Shown: positions 44,816 to 57,312 of the stretch, piece after piece
Layout: each line of letters begins with the position of its first letter
How positions within the stretch are numbered: position 1 is the stretch's first letter
Source: Natronomonas marina
Lineage (GTDB): Archaea > Halobacteriota > Halobacteria > Halobacteriales > Haloarculaceae
Direction: 5' to 3'
Assembly (NCBI RefSeq): GCF_024298905.1
Contig: NZ_CP101154.1
Span: 62,001 to 126,000 of the forward strand
DNA: 64,000 nucleotides
Program-made: the position numbers and the translations under genes
Notes under the pieces: model-generated
The model's input: only the letters and a program-made list of their open reading frames with translations
Databases searched by the model: none
Told to the model about the DNA's origin: nothing

Positions 44816-45760
44816 CTACCGGGCGGCGTCCAGCCCCGAGGCGCCGACCCGGATAGCGTCGTCGGCGGCCTCGACCATCCCGATGAAGCTGATGAAGCCG
44901 TGAATCATCGACTCGTAGGTCGCGTGGAAAACGTCGACGTCGTCCGCCTTCAGCGCCTCGGCGTAGGCGTTGCCCTCGTCCCGCAGCGGGTCGAAGCCGG
45001 CGGTGACGACCGTCGCCGACGGCAGTCCCGAGAGGTCCGAACAGAGCAGCGGCGCGAGATACTCGTTACGGTGGTGGACGGCCGACTGGACGTACTGGGC
45101 GTCGAACCACTCTATCGTGTCCTGTTCGAGGAAGTACCCCTCGGCGTTCTCCTCGCGACTGGGGTACTCCTCGAAGGGCGAACCACAGACCGGGTAGTAC
45201 AGCAGCTGGTGGGCGATGTCGGGACCGGTCTCGTCGGTCGTCACGTCCCGCTCGACGTCGCGGGCCATGAGCGAGACGGCCGCAGAGAGGTTCGCGCCGG
45301 CGCTGTCGCCGCCGACCGCGACGGTGCCGTCGCCGCCGACCGCCCCGGGGTTGTCGGCGATCCACTCCAGGGCCGCGTAGGCGTCCTCCAGCGGCGCGGG
45401 GAAGGGGTGCTCCGGCGCCAGCCGGTAGTCGACCGAGACGACGGTCCAGCCGCTCTCGTCGGCCAGCTTCTGACAGACGTTGTCGTGGGTGTCGAGGCCG
45501 CCGACGACGAACCCGCCGCCGTGGAAGTACACGAGCACCGGCCGTTCGCCCTCTCCCGGCTGGTAGACACGAGCGTCCAGTTCGCCGTCGGCCCCCTCGA
45601 CCGTCAGGTCGAACTCGTCGTACACCTCGTGGTTCGGGGTGAACGTCGCCACGGCGTCGAACTGCTGGCGGGCCATCTCGACCCCGACGTCCTCCAGGTT
45701 CGGGGTCTGCTCGATCATGTCGAGGATGGGCTGCAACTGCGGGTGGGGCTCGTCTGCCAT
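44816..45760 (-). CDS. Alpha/beta-hydrolase, hormone-sensitive-lipase-type carboxylesterase
   Basis: A 314-residue soluble esterase. The oxyanion motif HGGG is at 80-83, the nucleophile Ser153 lies in GDSAG, the Asp is expected in GFDPLRDEG and the His in MIHGF near the C terminus. The catalytic triad is therefore complete. The helical cap is in the first 45 residues. The start at 45760 gives the typical family N terminus; a longer frame to 45808 is possible but less likely. It would hydrolyse short-chain esters or be a lipid deacylase; the natural substrate is unknown. Confidence 0.9.
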   Translation of the reverse strand: MADEPHPQLQPILDMIEQTPNLEDVGVEMARQQFDAVATFTPNHEVYDEFDLTVEGADGELDARVYQPGEGERPVLVYFHGGGFVVGGLDTHDNVCQKLADESGWTVVSVDYRLAPEHPFPAPLEDAYAALEWIADNPGAVGGDGTVAVGGDSAGANLSAAVSLMARDVERDVTTDETGPDIAHQLLYYPVCGSPFEEYPSREENAEGYFLEQDTIEWFDAQYVQSAVHHRNEYLAPLLCSDLSGLPSATVVTAGFDPLRDEGNAYAEALKADDVDVFHATYESMIHGFISFIGMVEAADDAIRVGASGLDAAR

Positions 45761-45827
45761 ATGGTGGTGGATGTCGTCCCAGCCCCTTGAGGCTACCCAC
45801 GGCCGCAAGTACGCCCGCGGCGCGGGG

Positions 45828-46694
45828 CTACACCCGGTCGCCGAACAGCCCGCCCTCGACGGTCAGCCCTCGGTCGTCGCCGTTGCCGTCGTCCTCCTCG
45901 TCGTCGGACTCGTAGTCGCCGCGGCGCTTCCGGAGCCACCACTCGACGGCGCCCGCCGCGGTCAGCAGGACCGACAGCGTCGGCCACCCGCCGAGCAGAA
46001 GCGCGACGACCAGTCCGCTTCCCGCCGCGACCGCCGGCTGGACGAACACGAAGTCGACGAGCAGGTACGCGACGAGACCGACTCCCGGCGCCAGCAGGCC
46101 GAACCGACGGTTCAGCGCGACCGGGACGCCGACGAAGAGCAGCGAGGCGCCAAGCACGTACAGGAGGGTACCCGCGAGGTCGACGGGCGGCGGTACCCGC
46201 GAGGGCACGCCGGTGTCGATGCGCCACAGCGGCAGGGCCGCACGGACGGCGAAGACGCCGGTGTAGACGGCGGCGGCGCCCACCCCCACCGACAGCGCCC
46301 GGTAGCCCCGTTCCGACGGCGGGTTCGCAAGGCGTCCGAGCCGTGCCCGGACGAGCGTCTCCGCCAGCGCGACGACGGCCACGAGCGGCGCAGCCACGAG
46401 GACGCCGACGACGAGCAGGCCGCCGTGCCACCCGAGGGCCGCTGGAATCGCGGCGAAGCCGACGAGGGCGACGAGCGGCAGGACGACCCGGTGCCGGAGC
46501 CCGAGGAAGACCGCACCGGCACCGAGCGCGAACGGGACCGCCACCAGCGCCGCGTACAGCAGCAGCGTCCCGGGCAGAAATCCCGGGCCGACGGGCAGGC
46601 GGATGACGTCGGTTGCGACCCCGTAGCCGCCGGCGACGACCGCCGCGAGGAGGCCGCCCGCGAGGCTCGCCCGGAGAGGTCGGTCCCGAAGCAT
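45828..46694 (-). CDS. Polytopic membrane protein
   Basis: A 288-residue membrane protein with about seven or eight hydrophobic helices, followed by a charged C-terminal tail (WWLRKRRGDYESDDEEDDGNG). The ATG at 46694 was chosen because a minus-strand TATA-like gtttatg (about 46719-46726) lies 27-30 bases upstream; the open frame extends 11 codons further but through the promoter. No catalytic motif or transporter signature is evident and I do not recognise the family. Confidence 0.75.
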   Translation of the reverse strand: MLRDRPLRASLAGGLLAAVVAGGYGVATDVIRLPVGPGFLPGTLLLYAALVAVPFALGAGAVFLGLRHRVVLPLVALVGFAAIPAALGWHGGLLVVGVLVAAPLVAVVALAETLVRARLGRLANPPSERGYRALSVGVGAAAVYTGVFAVRAALPLWRIDTGVPSRVPPPVDLAGTLLYVLGASLLFVGVPVALNRRFGLLAPGVGLVAYLLVDFVFVQPAVAAGSGLVVALLLGGWPTLSVLLTAAGAVEWWLRKRRGDYESDDEEDDGNGDDRGLTVEGGLFGDRV

Positions 46695-46805
46695 ACCCGA
46701 CTCCTCGTCGGGTGCGGGCATAAACACGGCGTCGGCGGGTCGTCACCGGGTCGGCGCCCGGTCGAACCCACGGCCTTTTGACGCCTGCCCGTCTACGGGC
46801 GGGCA

Positions 46806-47609
46806 ATGAATGCCCTCACGCTCGGTCCCGAGGGGACCTACTCACACCGCGCGACGAAGGCCATCGCCGACGACATCGACTTCGTCGAGTCGGTGACCGG
46901 CATCGTCGAGGGCGTCGCACGCGGCGAGTACGAGCGCGGCGTCGTCCCGATAGAGAACAGCATCGAGGGGTCGGTGACCGAATCGCTGGACGCGCTGGCC
47001 GACCGTAACGTCGCCGTCGTCCGGGAGATCGTCACGCCCATCCAGCACGCGCTCCTGGCACAGACCGGCGAGTTCGAGGTCGTCCTCAGTCACCCGCAGG
47101 CGCTGGCGCAGTGCCGCGAGTACCTCGGCCGGGAGTTCCCTAGCGCGCGGACAGAGGCCGTCGCCTCCACCGCCCGCGGCGTCGAGCGGGCCCGCGAGGA
47201 CGACACGGTGGCCGCAATCGGCCACCCGGCGACGGCCGGCGACGACCTGCAGGTGCTCGCAAGCGGCATCCAGGACAGCACCTCCAACGCCACCCGATTC
47301 GTCGTCCTGGCGTCGGAGACCGAACGCTCCGACGCCGGCGGCAAGACGAGCGTCGTCGTCTACCCGAACACGAACTACCCCGGCCTGCTTCTGGAGATGC
47401 TGGAGCCGTTCGCCGAGCGCGACATCAACCTCTCGCGGGTCGAGTCCCGCCCCAGCGGCGAGCGCCTCGGCGACTACGTCTTCCACCTCGATTTCGCGGC
47501 CGGTCTCTACGAGGAGCGAGCACAGGAGGCCGTCGACGAACTGCGCGACATCGCAACCAACGGCTGGGTCCGGGTGCTGGGCTCGTACGACACCGAACAC
47601 GTCCTGTAA
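46806..47609 (+). CDS. pheA: Prephenate dehydratase
   Basis: A 267-residue enzyme that converts prephenate to phenylpyruvate, the committed step to phenylalanine. The catalytic domain (about 1-175) has the start LGPEGTYSHRA, the VVPIENSIEGSV segment and the catalytic TRF in SNATRFVVL. The C-terminal ACT domain (about 185-262) has the phenylalanine-binding ESRPSGERLGDYVFHLDF segment, so feedback inhibition is expected. The ATG is 27 bases from a TATA-like ccttttgac. Confidence 0.95.
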   Translation: MNALTLGPEGTYSHRATKAIADDIDFVESVTGIVEGVARGEYERGVVPIENSIEGSVTESLDALADRNVAVVREIVTPIQHALLAQTGEFEVVLSHPQALAQCREYLGREFPSARTEAVASTARGVERAREDDTVAAIGHPATAGDDLQVLASGIQDSTSNATRFVVLASETERSDAGGKTSVVVYPNTNYPGLLLEMLEPFAERDINLSRVESRPSGERLGDYVFHLDFAAGLYEERAQEAVDELRDIATNGWVRVLGSYDTEHVL

Positions 47610-47692
47610 CGCCGAGCGTCGCTCGTCCGTCACAGCGAACCCCGCTCGCAGGTCCCCCGAAGATACTCACCGGCGACCCGAACAGTCCCGAT

Positions 47693-48136
47693 ATGGACGA
47701 GTACACCTACGTCGTGAACGTCGAGGGCGCGGTCGTGCGCGACGGCGCGTACCTCCTCGTCGAGCGGGCGGCCGACGAGGAACACGCCGCCGGCCTGCTG
47801 GGGTTCCCCGGCGGCAAGGTCGAAACTGATCCCGGCGTCGACGCGCCCATCGAGGCCACCGCTCGTCGGGAGCTCCGCGAGGAAGTCGGCATCGAGGTGG
47901 GCGACGTCGAGTACGTCCACAGCCGGACCTTCGAGACGGACACGGGTGCGGCCTGTCTCGACATCGTCACCCGCTGTGAGCACGTCGGCGGAGAGGCCCG
48001 CCCCCGGAGTCCCGAGGAGGTCGCGGCGGTCCACTGGCTCACGCCGGCCGAAATCGAGGCCCGCGACGCGGCGCCGGCGTTCCTCGAGGGAGACGTCGAA
48101 CGGCTCGAACGGGCGCGGACGGGGGACCTCGCCTGA
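47693..48136 (+). CDS. Nudix hydrolase
   Basis: A 147-residue Nudix-fold pyrophosphohydrolase. The Nudix box ends canonically with RRELREEVGI (REUxEExGU), but the first half GGKVETDPGVDAPIEATA is longer than the consensus Gx5Ex7 by about four residues, so the first conserved Glu is displaced. Such proteins hydrolyse nucleoside diphosphate derivatives. It follows pheA on the same strand by 83 bases, with a weak promoter-like box. The substrate is unknown. Confidence 0.85.
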   Translation: MDEYTYVVNVEGAVVRDGAYLLVERAADEEHAAGLLGFPGGKVETDPGVDAPIEATARRELREEVGIEVGDVEYVHSRTFETDTGAACLDIVTRCEHVGGEARPRSPEEVAAVHWLTPAEIEARDAAPAFLEGDVERLERARTGDLA

Positions 48137-48144
48137 CCGGCCCA

Positions 48145-48999
48145 TCACCCGGCCAGTGCGATGTCCAGATACAGCATCACGACGACGCCGGCCATGAGTC
48201 CGAGCGTCGCCACGCGCTCGTAGCCGCCGCGGTGGGTCTCCGGGATGATCTCGTCGGAGATGACGAACAGCATCGCGCCGGCGGCGAAGCCCATCGCGTA
48301 CGGGAGCAGGGGCTCGACCGCCGCGACGGCGACGGCGCCGAGCACCGCCAGGGGAATCTCGACGACGCCGGCCCGGATTCCGGCGACGGCGGCGTACAGC
48401 CGGCGGTCCAGCACGGCGTTGATGGCGGCGACCGACACCGCGAGTCCCTCGGGGACGTTCTGGATGCCGATGGCGAGCATCAGCGCCAGCGCGCTCCCGA
48501 CCTGGGCGGGGTCGCCGCCGGCGGCGCCGAATCCGACGCCGACCGCCAGCCCCTCGGGCATGTTGTGCAGCGTGATGGCGAGGATGAAAAGCACCACACC
48601 GGCCAGCTTCTCGTCGTCGACCGGCAGCGTCTCGTCGGGGTTCGCCGCGTCCGTCCGCCGACTCCCGGTCAGCAGGTAGTGGGCGTGCGGGACCAGCCCG
48701 TCGGCGCGGTCGAGAAACAGCGCGCCGAGCGCGATTCCGACGAGCGTCGGAACCGGGTTGCCGTCGGAGTACTGCTCGATGCCGGGGATAATGAGGCTCG
48801 TGAACGCGGCCGCGAGCATCACGCCGGCGGCGAAGCCGAGCATCCCGTTCAGCGAGCGCTCGGAGGGGTCCCGCCAGACGAGCACCAGCGAGGCGCCGAG
48901 GAGGTTGAAAAGCGCGATGACGACGCCGCCGGTCAGCGCCTGCAGGAACGTGCTGGGACCGACGAACCGGACGAACGCCTCCGTCAACTGCGCCTGCAT
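48145..48999 (-). CDS. ZIP family metal transporter
   Basis: A 284-residue membrane protein with about eight helices. The metal-binding helices carry the ZIP signatures HNMPEGLAVG (about 143-152) and IQNVPEGLAV (about 178-187), and HAHY follows in the loop after helix three. ZIP proteins import zinc, iron or manganese; this one resembles the GufA group. It would lie in the cytoplasmic membrane. The predicted N-terminal helix starts after an amphipathic stretch. No metal-regulatory site is recognisable upstream. Confidence 0.92.
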   Translation of the reverse strand: MQAQLTEAFVRFVGPSTFLQALTGGVVIALFNLLGASLVLVWRDPSERSLNGMLGFAAGVMLAAAFTSLIIPGIEQYSDGNPVPTLVGIALGALFLDRADGLVPHAHYLLTGSRRTDAANPDETLPVDDEKLAGVVLFILAITLHNMPEGLAVGVGFGAAGGDPAQVGSALALMLAIGIQNVPEGLAVSVAAINAVLDRRLYAAVAGIRAGVVEIPLAVLGAVAVAAVEPLLPYAMGFAAGAMLFVISDEIIPETHRGGYERVATLGLMAGVVVMLYLDIALAG

Positions 49000-49081
49000 C
49001 GGGTCGGAGATCGACCGCCCCGGTATTGAACTTACGGTCCCGACGACGGCCGCGGTCCGGGCTTCGGTTCTCTCGCGAGCC

Positions 49082-50116
49082 CTACTCGGGCTTCAGTCCC
49101 TCGCCCTGCACGCGCATGACGGCCTCGCCGTCGGGGAGGTTCGGCGCGTCGACGAGCTTGACGATGCGCTTGTCCTGCTTGGACTTGCGGAGGTACATCC
49201 GGAACGTGGATTTGTGGCCGAGGATGTTGCCGCCGATGGGCTTGGTCGGGTCGCCGAAGAAGGCGTCGGGGTTCGACTGGACCTGGTTGGTGACGACGAC
49301 GGCGGAGTTGTAGAGGTTCCCGACCCGGTCGATGTCGTGGAGGTGCTTGTTGAGCTTCTGCTGGCGGTCGGCGAGTTCGCCGCGGCCGACGTACTCCGCA
49401 CGGAAGTGGGCGGTCAGCGAGTCGACACACAGGAGCCGGACGGGGTAGTCGTCGTCCTCGTACTCCTGGGCGATCTCCTGGGCCTTCTCGGCCAGCAGGA
49501 TTTGGTGGTCGGAGTTGAATGCCTTTGCGACGTGAATCTTGTCGAGGAACGTCTGGACGAGTTCGTCCATGGCGTCCTCGTCGTCGGGGCCGCCCTCGAT
49601 GTCGCGGGCCTCCATCGTCGCCTCGATGACGTCGTCCGGGAGTCCGTTGACCATCTCGTCGACGCGCTCGGGCCGGAACGTGTCCTCGCTGTCGACGAAG
49701 ACACAGCGTCCGTGGAGCCCGCCCTGCTCCTTCGGAAGCTGGACGTTCACCGCGAGCTGGTGGGTGACCTGGGACTTGCCGGCGCCGAACTCGCCGTACA
49801 CCTCGGTGATGGACTGGGTCTCGACGCCGCCGCCGAGCATCTCGTCGAGCTCCGGGATGAGGAACTCGAGTTTGCCGATCTGCTCGCGTCGCTCCAGTAC
49901 GTCGGTACCGGTCTCGAAGCCGCCGACGTCGGCGGCCTCGCGGGCCGCCTGGATGATGTCGTGGGCGCTCGACTCGCCGACGTCCGCGGTGTTCGAGAGT
50001 TCGCCGGGGCTGGCCACGGCGATGCTCTGGTACGTGTCGTAGCCGTTCTCTCGGAGCTTCTCTGCGGTCGCCGGGCCGACGCCCGAAAGGTCCTCCAGGT
50101 CTGCGGTTGCTGCCAT
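49082..50116 (-). CDS. radA: DNA repair and recombination protein RadA
   Basis: A 344-residue archaeal Rad51/RecA recombinase that forms filaments on single-stranded DNA and promotes strand exchange. The N-terminal helix-hairpin-helix domain (about 7-62) includes [12 protein letters not shown]. The ATPase core has Walker [10 protein letters not shown] (108-116), Walker [15 protein letters not shown], and loops L1/L2 ([28 protein letters not shown]). No intein is present, although RadA is a known intein target in some archaea. The ATG is 28 bases from a minus-strand TATA box, ggctttatg (50140-50149), giving a leaderless transcript. Confidence 0.97.
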   Translation of the reverse strand: MAATADLEDLSGVGPATAEKLRENGYDTYQSIAVASPGELSNTADVGESSAHDIIQAAREAADVGGFETGTDVLERREQIGKLEFLIPELDEMLGGGVETQSITEVYGEFGAGKSQVTHQLAVNVQLPKEQGGLHGRCVFVDSEDTFRPERVDEMVNGLPDDVIEATMEARDIEGGPDDEDAMDELVQTFLDKIHVAKAFNSDHQILLAEKAQEIAQEYEDDDYPVRLLCVDSLTAHFRAEYVGRGELADRQQKLNKHLHDIDRVGNLYNSAVVVTNQVQSNPDAFFGDPTKPIGGNILGHKSTFRMYLRKSKQDKRIVKLVDAPNLPDGEAVMRVQGEGLKPE

Positions 50117-50233
50117 GGTCGGTCCTGTGGCCGCCCGGTACATAAAGCCTCGTTAACAGCCTGGTGGAAGTAAAACTGCCGCAAGAGAACCCTCCGACTG
50201 CGCTCGGACGCCGAAGGTTTAGGGCCGAAGGGG

Positions 50234-50836
50234 TCAGCCCCAGGGGTGGGCGTCGCCCTCGGGCCACAGCGGGTACCAGTAGGCGGTATCGTCCTCGACG
50301 GACAGCTCGCCGTCGAGGACGCTCTCGAGTTTGAACTCCGTCCGCTGGTCGCGCTCCCGACCGCCCGTCGGGACGAACGGGTAGTAGGACCCGCGGCGGA
50401 ACGAGTACACCCAGTAGGCGGTCCGGCCGTCCCGCTGGAAGGCGAAGAGCGCGGCCAGCAGCCGGGAGCCGAACCCCTCCTCGACGAGGGTGTCGGACGC
50501 GAAGTGGACGCTCGTCACCAGGTCCTCGAATTCCCGGTCGTGGAGGACGACCCAGTGGTAGCCGTGGGCGTCCTCGACGAAGTCGGCGGTCGTCCCCGTC
50601 TCGGCTTCGCCCAAATCGAGGACGGCCTCGACCTCCTCGCGGGCGCGCCGGAAAGCCGTGCTGTCGACGTCCGCGAAGCACAGCGCCGCATCTCCCGTCG
50701 GCGCGAACCCGAGGTCCGCCTCCATCGTCAGGTACGCCGTCGACATCCCGAACAGGTCCTCCGGGTCGGCCTCCCGGGTCGCGTCCGCCTCCGCGCCCAG
50801 CCCCAGTACCTGCCGGATGGCGTCGAGCACTCCCAT
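50234..50836 (-). CDS. pspAB: PspA-associated protein PspAB-like
   Basis: A 200-residue soluble protein whose start (MGVLDAIRQVLGLGAE) and DPEDLFGMSTAYLTMEADLG segment match what I recall of the PspAB family, proteins encoded near PspA envelope-stress factors in halophiles. The remaining sequence is alpha/beta with YHWVVLHDREFEDLV and an aromatic-rich C terminus (RRGSYYPFVPTGGRERD). A strong minus-strand TATA box (tttatatac, 50904-50912) lies about 70 bases upstream, giving a leader near 45 bases. pspA itself is not in the window. The assignment is from memory and moderately sure. Confidence 0.7.
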   Translation of the reverse strand: MGVLDAIRQVLGLGAEADATREADPEDLFGMSTAYLTMEADLGFAPTGDAALCFADVDSTAFRRAREEVEAVLDLGEAETGTTADFVEDAHGYHWVVLHDREFEDLVTSVHFASDTLVEEGFGSRLLAALFAFQRDGRTAYWVYSFRRGSYYPFVPTGGRERDQRTEFKLESVLDGELSVEDDTAYWYPLWPEGDAHPWG

Positions 50837-51011
50837 CAGGGACACTCCGTGCTCGCGGGCCTTCAACACGGGTGGTCGGTCGGCGCCACGGCCCGGCCGG
50901 CGATTTATATACCGGGACGGGACCACCGTCGGTGTGACCTGACGAGGGCCGGCGCCCCGTCGAGGCCGGAGCGTGGAACACGGGCGCCGGAGCGACCGTT
51001 CCACCTGCTCG

Positions 51012-54253
<3,242 letters not shown>

Positions 54254-54352
54254 CGAACCACCTCGGGTGGGTATACCCTGACGACGAGAGGGCAAGGTAG
54301 TTTTGATACCCGTGGGGTCCTGGCGGGGCGACGAGCGAGTCGCCGACCGGCC

Positions 54353-55543
54353 TCAGGCCCGGTTTCCGAACGTCGCGGTCGGGTCCGGCACCACGCGGAC
54401 GAGGACGGGGAGGGCGACGACCACGACGAGGGCCTCCAGGCCGCCGGCGACGAGGAACGCGGTGAAGAAGTCGTAGCGTGCGGCGACGCCACCGCCGACG
54501 AGGATGCCGCCGAGGAAGCCGAGGCTCCCGAAGATGTTGAACCCGCCCATGGCGGCGCCGCGCTCGCCGGCGGCGGCCATGTCGGTGACCAGCGCCATCG
54601 TCGCCGGCGCGACCAGGGCGCCGAGGACGCCGACGAGCACCATACCTGCGGCGGCGACGGTGACCGTCGGTGCGAGTCCGACGCCGATGATCGCCGCACC
54701 GTAGCCGACCGATCCGGCGACGATGGGGACGACGCGACCGATGCGGTCCGAGAGCGCGCCCAGCGGGTACTGCAACAGCGCGAACGGGGCGAAGAAACAC
54801 GCCAGCACGAGTCCGGTCGCCGCGGGGTCGAGGTCGAACGCCTGCCGGAAGTAGAACGTGCCGACGAGACCGAAGAAGCCGGCGGTAAAGCGGTCGGCGA
54901 AGCCGAAGGCGTAGGGCAACAGCAGCTCCGGCGTCCGGCGGACGCCCGCGAGGACGTCCCGGAGGCCGCCGCCCCGGGTCGGCGTGCGGTCCGGGAGGGT
55001 CGCGGTGAGACCGGCGACGGCCACGAGCAGGACCGACGAGACGGCGAGCGGCGCGAGCGGGTCGACCGCGTACAGCTGGCCGCCGACGGGGGCGCCGAGG
55101 GCGGCGCCGGCCCCGATGGCGATGCCCGCCGCGCCCATGTTGCGGCCGTGGCCGCCGTCCAGATCCATCAGCATCGTGATGGCCAGCGAGAAGGCGCCGA
55201 TGGTGAACGCGCCCTCGAGGAACCGGAGGGCGAGCGCCAGCCCGAAGCCGCCCGTGTCGGTGACTACCGCCGCGACGAGCGTCAGGTACGCCGTCGCGCC
55301 GCCGAGCGCGCCGACGACGATGAACGGGATCCGCCGTCCGGCGCGGTCCGAGACGGCGCCCCAGACCGCCGAAAAGAGGACGAAGGCGGCGAGCTGGACG
55401 CCCAGGAACGCGGTGCCGGCGTCGATGGTCGGTTCGGCGCCCAGCGCGGCCACGAGTTCGTCGACCCCCGGGTACACGAGCAACTGCGTGAAGAGGACGA
55501 CGAAGACGACGGCAGCCAGCCGGACGCGCTCGCTGCGGCTCAC
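54353..55543 (-). CDS. Major facilitator superfamily transporter
   Basis: A 396-residue secondary transporter with 12 predicted helices in two six-helix halves. Between helices two and three of the N half is the MFS motif (GAVSDRAGRRIP) and its counterpart in the C half (GALSDRIGRVVP). The GTG start at 55543 lies 27 bases from a minus-strand TATA-like ggtatta (55565-55571). It looks like a drug/proton antiporter-type MFS, but the substrate is unknown. Its promoter is divergent from the MBL hydrolase gene across 81 bases. Confidence 0.88.
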   Translation of the reverse strand: MSRSERVRLAAVVFVVLFTQLLVYPGVDELVAALGAEPTIDAGTAFLGVQLAAFVLFSAVWGAVSDRAGRRIPFIVVGALGGATAYLTLVAAVVTDTGGFGLALALRFLEGAFTIGAFSLAITMLMDLDGGHGRNMGAAGIAIGAGAALGAPVGGQLYAVDPLAPLAVSSVLLVAVAGLTATLPDRTPTRGGGLRDVLAGVRRTPELLLPYAFGFADRFTAGFFGLVGTFYFRQAFDLDPAATGLVLACFFAPFALLQYPLGALSDRIGRVVPIVAGSVGYGAAIIGVGLAPTVTVAAAGMVLVGVLGALVAPATMALVTDMAAAGERGAAMGGFNIFGSLGFLGGILVGGGVAARYDFFTAFLVAGGLEALVVVVALPVLVRVVPDPTATFGNRA

Positions 55544-55624
55544 GGGCGAATTTGGGATGCCGACGGTATTAGTTTATCAGGTCCGCGGGAGCGGCTTTTT
55601 GTCGGCGCGAGTCCTCGTCCCGAC
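55544..55624. promoter_or_regulatory. Compact divergent promoter region
   Basis: Only 81 bases separate the MFS and MBL start codons. The minus-strand TATA-like taatacc lies at 55566-55572 (27 bases from the MFS GTG) and the plus-strand gctttttg at 55594-55601 (27 bases from the MBL ATG). The two boxes lie about 28 bases apart, so polymerases at one could hinder the other. Confidence 0.6.
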
Positions 55625-56500
55625 ATGCTCACCCTCACCGTGCTCGGCAGCGGGGGAAACTCCCCGATTCCGACGCCGACCTGCCGCTGTCGGGTCTGCG
55701 AGCGAGCCAGAGCGGAGGGCGTGCCCCACGCCCGGCACGGCAACTCCCTGTACGTCGAAGAGCTGTCGGCGGTGGTGGACGCCCCGGAGTTCGTCTACGA
55801 GAGCCTCGAACGGGAGGGCGTCGACGACCTCGAGTACCTCTTTTTGACCCACTGGCATCCCGACCACTCGGCGGGCCTCCGGGTCCTCCAGTCCCGTTCG
55901 GGCGAACGGATGTTCTCCGAGGCGGAGTACGGACTCGTCGACGCGGTCCGGGAGACCCGACCGACGCTCGTGACGACGCGGCGCGTCTACGAGCGGACCT
56001 GCGAGACCTACGGCGCCCTCCGGCACTTCGTCGAGGAGGTCGGCTTCGCGGGGACCCACTTCCTCGAGGAGGCGCCGCTGACCGTCGGCGAGACGACGGT
56101 CGAGGCGGTCCCGTACTCGCTGTCCGGCGACGGGGACCTCGACGCGACGGCGTTCGTCCTCCGGCAGGGCGAGCGGACCGTCGTCCTCGCGACCGACGAC
56201 GCCCGACACCTCGAAATCGAGGCGCTCCCCGAGGACGTCGACCTCGCTGTGTTCGAGTGCGGCTACTTCCCGGAGACGCCCGACGGGACGCCGATATTCA
56301 CCGACGTCGACGCCGCCATCCTGGACGACGAACTCACCCACGCCGAGGTCCTCGAACGCGTCGAACGGCTCGACCCCGACGGGGCGCTCCTGACGGAAAT
56401 CGAGCACATCTACGCCCGGACTCACGGGGACTTCCGGGCGCTGCAGGCCGACTACGAGCGCGTGACGTTCGCCCACGACGGGCTGACCGTCACCGTCTGA
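55625..56500 (+). CDS. Metallo-beta-lactamase-fold hydrolase
   Basis: A 291-residue MBL-fold enzyme. The metal site is THWHPDH (residues 75-81, HxHxDH), with further ligands expected in the VVLATDDARH segment. The beginning LTVLGSGGNSPIPTPTCRC carries a Cys-rich stretch (CRCRVC) typical of PhnP-like phosphodiesterases, which hydrolyse cyclic ribose phosphates. It could therefore be a PhnP-type enzyme. No phosphonate-metabolism genes are nearby, so the role is open. The ATG is 27 bases after a TATA-like gctttttg. Confidence 0.85.
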   Translation: MLTLTVLGSGGNSPIPTPTCRCRVCERARAEGVPHARHGNSLYVEELSAVVDAPEFVYESLEREGVDDLEYLFLTHWHPDHSAGLRVLQSRSGERMFSEAEYGLVDAVRETRPTLVTTRRVYERTCETYGALRHFVEEVGFAGTHFLEEAPLTVGETTVEAVPYSLSGDGDLDATAFVLRQGERTVVLATDDARHLEIEALPEDVDLAVFECGYFPETPDGTPIFTDVDAAILDDELTHAEVLERVERLDPDGALLTEIEHIYARTHGDFRALQADYERVTFAHDGLTVTV

Positions 56501-56546
56501 CCGGGATGGACCGTTTTAAGCGGCCGCGCCGCAACGGCCTGCCCGT

Positions 56547-57248
56547 ATGCCGAACACCATCATCGTCGGCGCCTCCTCGGGTATCGGCCGGTCGCTGGCG
56601 AGGGAGCTCGCCGGGGAGTACGACCTCGGACTCGCGGCCCGCCGCACGGACCGCCTGACGGCCGTCGGCGAGGACGTCGGCGGCGCCCACGTCGCCCGCA
56701 TCGACGTGACCGCCGACGACGCCCGCGAGCGGTTCGACGACCTGGTCGACTCGATGGGCGGCGTCGACCTGGTCGTCGTCTCCTCGGGCGTCGGCCGACA
56801 CAACCCCGGTCTCGAGTGGGCGGACGAACGGGACACCGTCGACGTGAACGCCCGCGGCTTCACCGCCATCGCTACCGCCGCCGTCGAGCGGTTCGAGCGA
56901 TCCGGCGGCGGCCACCTCGTCGGCATCTCCTCGGTGGCGGCCGAGATCGGGAGTCCGACGATGCCGGCCTACAGCGCCTCGAAGGCCTACGTCTCCCGGT
57001 ACCTCGAGGGACTCCGATACCGGAGCGACGACGACGTGGTTGTCACCGACGTCCGGCCGGGCTACGTCGACACGCCGATGTCGCCGGAGACCGACCGCTT
57101 CTGGGAGTGCTCGCCGGAGACCGCCGCCCGGGGAATCGTCCGCGCCATCGCCAAAGAGAAGGAGGTCGCCTACGTCCCCCGGCGGTGGTGGCTCGTCTCG
57201 AAGCTGCTGGCGGTCCTCCCGGACCGGTACCGGGCGAATCTGGGGTAG
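56547..57248 (+). CDS. Short-chain dehydrogenase/reductase (SDR)
   Basis: A 233-residue NAD(P)-dependent oxidoreductase. The cofactor-binding motif is GASSGIG (about 8-14). The NNAG position is altered to SSGVG. The catalytic Ser in GISSVAAEIG and YSASK are intact. The C-terminal PRRWWLVSKLLAVLPDRYRAN tail resembles SDRs of lipid metabolism that associate with membranes. The ATG lies about 27-30 bases after a TATA-like gttttaag. The gene precedes the KaiC-like gene but the two have separate promoters. Confidence 0.88.
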   Translation: MPNTIIVGASSGIGRSLARELAGEYDLGLAARRTDRLTAVGEDVGGAHVARIDVTADDARERFDDLVDSMGGVDLVVVSSGVGRHNPGLEWADERDTVDVNARGFTAIATAAVERFERSGGGHLVGISSVAAEIGSPTMPAYSASKAYVSRYLEGLRYRSDDDVVVTDVRPGYVDTPMSPETDRFWECSPETAARGIVRAIAKEKEVAYVPRRWWLVSKLLAVLPDRYRANLG

Positions 57249-57312
57249 CGACCGGGGACGGGTGTCGGCCGGCCGCTGGATTTATCTCGACCCGAGCAAA
57301 AATTGCTCTGTC

